Assembly: GCF_019800665.1 (NCBI RefSeq)
Contig: NZ_JAHVKO010000001.1
Coordinates: 124,001-188,000 of the forward strand
Direction: 5' to 3'
Source: Microbulbifer agarilyticus
GTDB lineage: Bacteria > Pseudomonadota > Gammaproteobacteria > Pseudomonadales > Cellvibrionaceae
Length of the DNA stretch: 64,000 nucleotides
How positions within the stretch are numbered: position 1 is the stretch's first letter; the number at the start of each line of letters is the position of its first letter. Positions 54,372 to 64,000 of the stretch are shown here, one piece after another. The notes beneath the pieces were generated by a model that did no database searches, had not been told where the DNA came from, and was given only the letters and a program-made list of their open reading frames with translations. Position numbers and translations under genes: made by a program.

Positions 54372-57253
54372 GTAAAGCGTTGCCAGTCATTGCAGTACTT
54401 GCCGGGTGGATATTGCCAATCACCGTTAGTGCGGGTGGCTCTGCAGAAATTTTTGACCCGCAGGTATTGTCACTACTGGATCCCAAAGCGGAAGTAGAAG
54501 TGGTCAGCGAGGGCTATGCGTGGGCGGAAGGGCCTGTGTGGGTGCCGCCGGCATCTCGAGTTAGCCGGGGGCAGGGGGCGCGCGGAACCAGTACAGATGG
54601 AAGCACGAACACCGCAGCCACCGGCTATTTGCTGTTTTCGGATATTCCCACGCATCGTGTGTACCGTTATGTCCCGGGCGAGGGTGCAAGCGTTTATCTC
54701 GAAGACAGCGGTTACGCCAACGGCCTGTTACTGGACCGGGACAATAGCTTATTGCTCCTGCAGTCCCGATCGCGGCGCGTGGCCAAACTCACTGCGCCGC
54801 TCGACACACCACAACCAAGGTATACAACTCTCGCCGAGTCATTTGAAGGCCAACGCCTGAATAGCCCGAACGATGGTGTGCTGCACCACACCGGTATCCT
54901 CTACTTTACCGACCCGCCATACGGGTTGCCCGCACAACTGGAAGACCCGGCTAAGGAACTGGATTTCCAGGGTATTTATGCGCTTGCACCATCCGGGGAA
55001 CTGACCTTGCTGGATGACAGCATCTACCTGCCCAATGGCATCGCACTTTCTCCCGATCAGCGCCGCCTATATGTTGCGGCTTCCGATCCCAATACACCGG
55101 CGTGGTACCTATATGAGCTTGACGCCCACGGCGTGCCGGGTCCGCGTCGCGTATTCCACAAACTGGATAGTAAAGGCCTTGGCGCCCATGGAAGCGGTTT
55201 GCCGGATGGGTTGAAGGTACACAGTTCCGGTGCGGTGTTTGCCACCGGCCCCGGTGGTGTGTGGGTGCTGGATGAGGAGGGGAAGCACCTCGCTACTATC
55301 CCGACACCGAGTGTTGCGGCTAACCTGGCATTTAATGCCGACGAATCGGCAATCTATATCACTGCGCACAAAACCCTGTTGCGCTACCAACTGCGATCCC
55401 AACCCGTGCGCTTCACGGATGTTTCCGCAGCCCGCGGCCTGGTTACAGAACCCACGTGGAAATATGGCGGTCCCGCGGTTGCCGACTTGAATGGCGACGG
55501 GCGCTACGAGCTGCTTCTGGGTAACCACGATAAGGTCCCTGCACAGCTTGTTTGGGCCACCGGTGAGAATCACTATGCATTGGATCCCGCACCCTTGATG
55601 CGCTGGGATGTCCACGGCATTGCCGCTGGTGACTACGACCTGGATGGTGATCAGGATGTGGTGGTCGCACTCGGTGGTGGCAACGGCAGTAGCCCCCAGC
55701 CACCACGAATTTTAAAAAACGACGATGGGAGTTTTGTCGATATCACCGAAGGCAGTGGTATCGAGCACATGGGCGCGCGGGGCCGCTCTGTGCGTTGGAT
55801 TGACATGGATCTCGATGGTGACCTGGATCTGTTGCAGATCAACGCCATGATGATTCCCGGAGAAACAGGACCGCGCAATATCCTGTTCGAAAATATCGGC
55901 CAGGACCAATTTCGCTACCGCAGCCATCCGCAGTTCGAATCACTCGACGCCGAACGCGTACTGGTTACCGATTTTAATGGCGACAATGTGAGTGACCTGA
56001 TCACCTTCGCACCGCTTGGCTTATGGGCAGGGGACGGTGAATTTGGGTTTGAAGATGTCACAGGTGAGTGGTTGCCGAAATCGGTGGAGCAGGACTTTGT
56101 GATGGCGGTGGCAGAGGCAGACATCGACAACGATGGTGACCTTGATTATTACCTTGCCCGCGGTAAAACCTATTATCAAATTGCTAACAATGCCGTCGCC
56201 TTCGATGCGCGGTCACGGCGATTGGACTTGCGCGATGAAGGTAATAGCGGGCAAGACGGTATTAGCTTCACCGCGGATGGGGAGCTCCAGCTCAATCATT
56301 TTTTCCACTGGCACCGCGGTGTAAAGGTGACACTACCTGTGTACCTCGGTGAAGCGGGGGTGGCACTGGACACACCTGCAGGTGCTGACCGCGTTTCGGT
56401 GAGCCGGGAACAGGCTATAGGTTTCCCGGCGGACCTAACGAAAAACGGCTGGTATCTGGGCCACGTGGGTGACGGCCAATGGCGGCTTGAGTGGCGCCTC
56501 AATGACAACCTGGCGTGGGATCTCCGCGCAAGTATTCACGGGGTAACTTCCGTAACACCGGATTGGCAGCCGCAGGAGCTCGGAGTCCCAGACCTGCTGT
56601 TGCGCAATGAGGGAGACCGGTTTAGCGATGCAAGCCAGCTGCTGCCCGTGCAAACCATCGATAATAATTGGGGTGTGGCAACCGGTGACTTTGATAACGA
56701 TGGCTTTGAAGACTTTTTCGTATATCGGTTTGGCGCGCTGCACCAGCGCAAGGTTGACTTGCTACTGCGCAATCGCCAAGGCAAGGACTTTGGGCTGCAA
56801 TTAATGCATGGCGCCACTGCCGTGTCGCAGTCCGGGCATGGCGATATGGGGGCCGCGTTCGACTACGACCTCGACGGAGATGTCGACCTGCTAAGTGGCG
56901 ACGACGATCAGGGTCGTTGGCACTTGTTTGAAAACCAGCTACAACAACAAAAAGCATCGCCCGCGAATGACTTTTTATTGGTCAACGTAGGTTATTCACC
57001 AAAGGGGGCGGATGCTTCTGCGGCAACCGTGCGCCTGACAGTTACCCACGGGGAAACTGAGCTCACCCGACTCAAGCGCGTTGGTTCTGGCAGTGCCACG
57101 CACTCGCAAAGCCAACTGAATCTTGTGCACTTTGGTCTCGGCCAGGGAATGCTGCCGACTCGTCTGGAAGTGGTATGGCGAGACGGTTCCCAGCAGCAAC
57201 TTGAACATCCCGTACCTGGTTCCACCATTGCTCTTGGCGAACGCCGCCAGTGA
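54368..57253 (+). CDS. SMP-30/gluconolactonase + VCBS/FG-GAP + ASPIC/UnbV fusion protein
   Basis: A 961-residue exported protein with a signal peptide (1-22, ending VSAGG). Residues about 30-345 form an SMP-30/gluconolactonase propeller (WAEGPVWVPP, RLNSPNDGVLHHTG, YLPNGIALSPD). Residues about 350-870 hold FG-GAP/VCBS repeats with calcium loops such as DLNGDGRYE, DYDLDGDQD, DMDLDGDLD, DIDNDGDLD and DFDNDGFED. The C-terminus (about 875-955) is an ASPIC/UnbV domain (VNVGYSPKGADA, VHFGLGQGMLPTRLEVVW). The start is GTG, overlapping the GH50 stop. A lactonase tied to a large binding propeller within an agar operon is unusual. The role is not known; it may open a lactone or bind oligosaccharide. 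Confidence 0.88.
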   Translation: MSKALPVIAVLAGWILPITVSAGGSAEIFDPQVLSLLDPKAEVEVVSEGYAWAEGPVWVPPASRVSRGQGARGTSTDGSTNTAATGYLLFSDIPTHRVYRYVPGEGASVYLEDSGYANGLLLDRDNSLLLLQSRSRRVAKLTAPLDTPQPRYTTLAESFEGQRLNSPNDGVLHHTGILYFTDPPYGLPAQLEDPAKELDFQGIYALAPSGELTLLDDSIYLPNGIALSPDQRRLYVAASDPNTPAWYLYELDAHGVPGPRRVFHKLDSKGLGAHGSGLPDGLKVHSSGAVFATGPGGVWVLDEEGKHLATIPTPSVAANLAFNADESAIYITAHKTLLRYQLRSQPVRFTDVSAARGLVTEPTWKYGGPAVADLNGDGRYELLLGNHDKVPAQLVWATGENHYALDPAPLMRWDVHGIAAGDYDLDGDQDVVVALGGGNGSSPQPPRILKNDDGSFVDITEGSGIEHMGARGRSVRWIDMDLDGDLDLLQINAMMIPGETGPRNILFENIGQDQFRYRSHPQFESLDAERVLVTDFNGDNVSDLITFAPLGLWAGDGEFGFEDVTGEWLPKSVEQDFVMAVAEADIDNDGDLDYYLARGKTYYQIANNAVAFDARSRRLDLRDEGNSGQDGISFTADGELQLNHFFHWHRGVKVTLPVYLGEAGVALDTPAGADRVSVSREQAIGFPADLTKNGWYLGHVGDGQWRLEWRLNDNLAWDLRASIHGVTSVTPDWQPQELGVPDLLLRNEGDRFSDASQLLPVQTIDNNWGVATGDFDNDGFEDFFVYRFGALHQRKVDLLLRNRQGKDFGLQLMHGATAVSQSGHGDMGAAFDYDLDGDVDLLSGDDDQGRWHLFENQLQQQKASPANDFLLVNVGYSPKGADASAATVRLTVTHGETELTRLKRVGSGSATHSQSQLNLVHFGLGQGMLPTRLEVVWRDGSQQQLEHPVPGSTIALGERRQ

Positions 57254-57284
57254 GCTTCCGCCAGATATTATTGCAGGAAATACC

Positions 57285-59867
57285 GTGAAAACTTCAGTCT
57301 CAATTCCGTCGTTTGTCCTTGTTACATCGGTCCTTTTTTTGTCCGGCCTAGTATCAACCGCGCTCGCTAACCCCTCTGCATCGAGTAGCACTTCAATACA
57401 TGGCGGGGAGGTTGGGCCTGTACGCTCCACCGATTTTAATTTCGGTTGGAAGTTCAAGCTGGAAGACAGTAGCGACTTTAGGCGCGCTGATTACGATGAT
57501 AATGGATGGCGAGCGCTGCGCTTGCCACACGACTGGAGTATCGAACAGGATTTTGACCCATCGCTAGACGGCGCCACTGCATATTTACCCGGAGGCATTG
57601 GCTGGTACCGGAAGTCTTTCGTTATCCCGAAAAGTGCAGGTAAGAAACGCTCTTTTCTATATTTTGATGGCATTTATAACCATTCAGAAATTTGGCTGAA
57701 TGGGACCCGCGTCGGTGGCCGCATCAACGGCTATACCCCGTTTTACATCGATATCACGGATCATCTGCTTGATCCGGGTAAGCAGAACCTAGTGGCCGTG
57801 CGCGTCGACCGCAGTCGCTACATCGATAGCCGCTGGTACCCCGGTGCAGGTATTTATCGCGATGTGAAGCTGGTTTCTGTGGACCCATTGCATATCCCCA
57901 TCTGGGGGGTATTTATCAAAACACCAGTAGTCACGGAAGAGCGTGCCGAAGTAACACTGGATGTTGAGGTTGCCAACCAGCGCGATGAATCTGCGCAATT
58001 TACCATTCACTCGGTGATTCTGGATGGGCAGGGACGTGAGGTTGCAAGAGCGGATTCCAGTAGCAAACTTGCGGCGGATCAATCTGGCACCTTCATGCAG
58101 GCTTTGTCGATTAAGTCGCCCAATCTTTGGAGCCCTGACACACCCAACCTGTATCGTGCGCAAACCACGATCTCGTTGGGCGATGTGGTAGTGGACCGCC
58201 TGGAAACGCGCTTTGGCGTGCGCGAAATTCGTTTTGACCCGAATACCGGCTTTTACCTGAATGGTGTGAACACTGAAATCAAAGGCGTAAACCTGCACCA
58301 CGATGCCGGAGCTGTCGGTGTCGCGGTGCCAAAAGACGTCTGGCGGCGCAGGCTGGAAAGTTTGAAGCGGGCGGGTACCAATGCCATCCGCACCGCACAC
58401 AACCCAGCCTCTCAGGAATTTCTCGACCTGTGTGACGAAATGGGTTTTCTGGTCCAGGCCGAAATTTTTGATGAATGGGATAACCCCAAGGACAAGCGGC
58501 TCAACCAATGGGAGCGCCATGACGACCGGATCAGCCGGGGCTACGCCGACTATTTCCAGCAGGAAGCCGAATCCGACCTCAAGCTCTCGGTAAAGCGCGA
58601 TCGCAACCACCCGTCGGTGATTATGTGGAGTATTGGCAATGAGATCGAGTGGACCTACCCGCGTTACAAGGATGCCACCGGATACTTCGATATGAACGCA
58701 TCCGGCAATTACTTCTACAACCCGCCGTTTATCACCGAGCAGGAAATCAAGGATCGTTTTCACGGCAGCGAAGCCGGGCAATACGTGTTGGCGAAAACGG
58801 CGGCCAAACTCTCGGGCTGGGTTAAGGAACTCGACACCAGCCGTCCGGTAACCGCGAACCTGATTCTGCCTTCGGTGAGTCATATCTCCGGTTACACCGA
58901 TGCGCTGGATATTGTCGGCTACAGCTACCGTCGCGTGATCTATGACTATGGGCACGAGAAATACCCCGAGAAAATGATCATGGGTACCGAAAATGTGGTG
59001 CAGTGGCACGAGTGGAAGGCCATCGAGGAACGCGACTTTATTCCCGGCACGTTCTTATGGACCGGTACCGACTACCTGGGCGAAGCCCATGGCGCTTGGC
59101 CGCGCAAGGCGGTGCGCAGTGGCCTGCTGGACCTTGCAGGTTTTGAGACCCCCGCCTATGACCTTTACCGCACCCTGTGGAATCCAGCTCCCTATGTGGC
59201 AATCACTTCCCAGGTAGAAGAAAAATCCCTGTATCGCCGCGATACAGACGGCAAGGTGGTAGAAAAAGCGCCGGGTGCGTGGGAGCAGCGTGTGTGGGGG
59301 TGGCAGGATATTAACCGACATTGGAATTACGCCAATGGCGAGCCAGTGATTGTCGAGGTGCTGAGCAACTGCCCGCAAGTAGAACTGTTCCTGAATGGAA
59401 ACTCGCTGGGCGCTCGGGCTCTTGCTGACAACCCTGACCGTCTCCTCAAGTGGGCAGTCCCGTTTGCTGGGGGCAAACTATCCGCCCGCGGTATCGATGG
59501 TTGTGCAGCGACTTCTGAGGTACAGACGGCAACGCAACCGGTGTCTATCGAACTCTCCTTTGATCGCCACCTGCTGTCGGGAGATAAAGACAGCGTGGCG
59601 CATGTGGAAGCACAACTGGTGGATAACAAGGGCCGCCCGGTGCGACATCTGGATGCGAATATTGAATTTGTGCTGCCGGAAGGGTTGGAACTACTCGGTA
59701 CCGACAACGGCCGTTCGGCGTTTATGGAACGCTACAAAAGCGAACGCTTGCGGACCAGTGAAGGCCGGGCACTGCTGATTGTGCGTGCCGCTCAGCATTC
59801 GAAGCCTATTGCCCTGGATGATGAGGTGGTGTCGGCGAAGATAATCAGCCTGCTGCAAACACCGTAA
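57285..59867 (+). CDS. GH2 beta-galactosidase, exported
   Basis: An 860-residue glycoside hydrolase family 2 enzyme. The start is GTG at 57285 with CAGGAA upstream; it gives a signal peptide ending STALA. Then a sugar-binding domain (about 48-200, RLPHDWSIEQDF), an Ig-like domain (200-310) and the TIM barrel (310-600), followed by two C-terminal beta domains. Acid/base is likely Glu453 (WSIGNEIEW), the nucleophile Glu569 (IMGTENVVQW). GH2 enzymes in agar loci take galactose from odd-numbered agaro-oligosaccharides. It lies 31 bases after the fusion gene and 49 before the SMP-30 gene, in one operon. An ORF extension upstream overlaps the previous gene and lacks a signal, so I discount it. Confidence 0.92.
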   Translation: MKTSVSIPSFVLVTSVLFLSGLVSTALANPSASSSTSIHGGEVGPVRSTDFNFGWKFKLEDSSDFRRADYDDNGWRALRLPHDWSIEQDFDPSLDGATAYLPGGIGWYRKSFVIPKSAGKKRSFLYFDGIYNHSEIWLNGTRVGGRINGYTPFYIDITDHLLDPGKQNLVAVRVDRSRYIDSRWYPGAGIYRDVKLVSVDPLHIPIWGVFIKTPVVTEERAEVTLDVEVANQRDESAQFTIHSVILDGQGREVARADSSSKLAADQSGTFMQALSIKSPNLWSPDTPNLYRAQTTISLGDVVVDRLETRFGVREIRFDPNTGFYLNGVNTEIKGVNLHHDAGAVGVAVPKDVWRRRLESLKRAGTNAIRTAHNPASQEFLDLCDEMGFLVQAEIFDEWDNPKDKRLNQWERHDDRISRGYADYFQQEAESDLKLSVKRDRNHPSVIMWSIGNEIEWTYPRYKDATGYFDMNASGNYFYNPPFITEQEIKDRFHGSEAGQYVLAKTAAKLSGWVKELDTSRPVTANLILPSVSHISGYTDALDIVGYSYRRVIYDYGHEKYPEKMIMGTENVVQWHEWKAIEERDFIPGTFLWTGTDYLGEAHGAWPRKAVRSGLLDLAGFETPAYDLYRTLWNPAPYVAITSQVEEKSLYRRDTDGKVVEKAPGAWEQRVWGWQDINRHWNYANGEPVIVEVLSNCPQVELFLNGNSLGARALADNPDRLLKWAVPFAGGKLSARGIDGCAATSEVQTATQPVSIELSFDRHLLSGDKDSVAHVEAQLVDNKGRPVRHLDANIEFVLPEGLELLGTDNGRSAFMERYKSERLRTSEGRALLIVRAAQHSKPIALDDEVVSAKIISLLQTP

Positions 59868-59916
59868 TTTTTGCGCCGTGCAAAAGACAAGTAGTTTGAG
59901 AATTTGAGGAATACAC

Positions 59917-63074
<3,158 letters not shown>

Positions 63075-63251
63075 GTAAACGGGTAAGGCGATCTATAAGC
63101 GAGTAACAGTCGGGTTAAATCGGTCAACGGGTGGGGTGGTGTTGGCAATGCCTTATTGAATGCGTGTTGTTTTATAGGGTCTGGATGATGAGTGAAGCGG
63201 TATACTGCCCGGGCTTTTATTCATCTAATTTTCCAGAGCCGCAGCATTCGT

Positions 63252-64000
63252 ATGAAATATATACTAGGCGCTTATGCCACCGCCCCGGTAACCGACTCCT
63301 GGCAACCTGAAGTTCAGGAACAATACCTGAACCGTATTAAGCAGCTGGATAATGTGCGGGGGCTGGAACATCCGTTTACCGGCAGCTTGCACGGCCACGA
63401 TGATGACTGGTTTTTGCGCAACATCGATCCCCAGTGGAATTACGTGTTTACCGGTGTACCGGGTGTAATGGGAAGCCTGGCTAAAAACCCGGCTTTTGGT
63501 ATTGCGTCCGACGATGAGGATGGCCGTGCAGCCGGCATCGAGTTTTACCGGCAAATGCATGCTGCGGTGCTGAAGCTGAATGCCCACCTGGGGCGCAAAG
63601 CGGTGGACTATGTGCAGCTGCACACCAGCCCAAATCGCACCAAATCCAATTCTTCTACAGACTCGCTCAATGGTTCCCTGCAAGAGATTGTTTCTTGGGA
63701 TTGGGATGGTGCCGGTTTGGTGATCGAGCATTGCGATGCGTTTATTGATGGCTCTGAGCCGGAGAAAGGCTTCCTGACCCTGCAGGAAGAAATCGCAACT
63801 ATCCAAGCCGTGAATGCCGCGAGTGGTAGCAAACTCGGCATTTCCATCAACTGGGGACGCTCGGCACTTGAGACCCGCAGTGTTGAGGGGCCATTGGAGC
63901 ACCTGCGTCTCGCCCGCGAAGCGGGGCTGCTGCGTGGCTTGATGTTCTCTGGTATCTCCGATGTGGAAACGCCCTATGGCGTTTGGCGCGATACCCATAT
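63252..64000 (+). CDS. DUF4862 family protein, C-terminus beyond window
   Basis: About 249 N-terminal codons of a protein of unknown function. It starts ATG at 63252 and reads MKYILGAYATAPVTDSW, LEHPFTGSLHGHDDDWFL, LVIEHCDAFIDGSEPEKGFL and SINWGRSALETRS, all features I associate with DUF4862, a probable TIM-barrel family with sugar-isomerase-like topology. The frame runs on past the window edge. It has no signal peptide. It stands 177 bases after katG on the same strand. A role in sugar or acid metabolism is possible but unsupported by known biochemistry. Confidence 0.8.
   Translation, partial: MKYILGAYATAPVTDSWQPEVQEQYLNRIKQLDNVRGLEHPFTGSLHGHDDDWFLRNIDPQWNYVFTGVPGVMGSLAKNPAFGIASDDEDGRAAGIEFYRQMHAAVLKLNAHLGRKAVDYVQLHTSPNRTKSNSSTDSLNGSLQEIVSWDWDGAGLVIEHCDAFIDGSEPEKGFLTLQEEIATIQAVNAASGSKLGISINWGRSALETRSVEGPLEHLRLAREAGLLRGLMFSGISDVETPYGVWRDTH

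Noticed and set aside
57789..59009. 406-codon minus-strand frame opposite the GH2 gene
   Set aside because: Antisense shadow; the GH2 reading has catalytic motifs and a signal peptide.
63264..63998. 244-codon minus-strand frame at the right edge
   Set aside because: The plus strand encodes a recognisable DUF4862 protein over the same bases.

Overview
The window comes from a marine, agar-degrading gammaproteobacterium. Gene families, TonB-dependent receptor types and the build of the agarases (CBM6 modules on serine linkers) fit the Microbulbifer / Saccharophagus / Cellvibrio group, most likely a Microbulbifer-like organism; this is inferred from domain layout, not from a search. No tRNA, rRNA, CRISPR array, insertion sequence or phage gene was seen. 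Coding density is high and the genes look intact apart from the two cut by the window edges.

Layout. 1-1379: 5' part of mutS (minus). 1724-11496: a receptor/lipid-like block (split DUF1214/DUF1254 pair, TonB-dependent receptor, MFS transporter, secreted alpha/beta hydrolase, membrane-anchored AraC regulator, long-chain acyl-CoA synthetase). 11620-13978: Lrp regulator divergent from a class V aminotransferase. 14104-18632: compact minus-strand operon for a periplasmic molybdenum hydroxylase (XdhC, MocA-like, 2Fe-2S subunit, Mo subunit). 19072-63074: a large agar-utilisation region. It holds two TIGR01782-like TonB receptors (the first followed by a tryptophan-halogenase-like protein and SapC), a 2-keto-3-deoxygluconate-type kinase with a PhoD-like phosphatase, two GH86 enzymes, an aldehyde dehydrogenase / APH-type kinase / divergent enolase triad, a GH16 agarase, and an operon of MFS transporter, GH50 agarase, SMP-30/UnbV fusion, GH2 beta-galactosidase and SMP-30 lactonase, followed by katG. 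A short arsenic island (arsR, arsH), a BLUF photoreceptor, a strictosidine-synthase-like protein and a sulfatase sit in the middle (43583-48558). The window ends in a DUF4862 gene.

How it works together. GH86 and GH16 enzymes would cut agar or porphyran outside the cell, TonB receptors import oligosaccharides, the GH50 lipoprotein and GH2 act in the cell envelope, and MFS carriers bring in monomers. The dehydrogenase, kinase and enolase-like genes, plus the KDG-type kinase, look like the catabolic end. A 12-bp palindrome, consensus ATTGTTAACAAT, occurs before almost every agar gene cluster (seven sites), marking one regulon whose regulator is not in the window.

Most interesting: the ALDH / APH-kinase / enolase-paralogue operon at 39611-43425. 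The enolase keeps the metal ligands and catalytic Lys/Glu but has lost the active-site His of the HRSGETED loop. A phosphorylated 3,6-anhydrogalactonate would be a chemically sensible substrate, giving an alternative to the known cycloisomerase route. This is a hypothesis.
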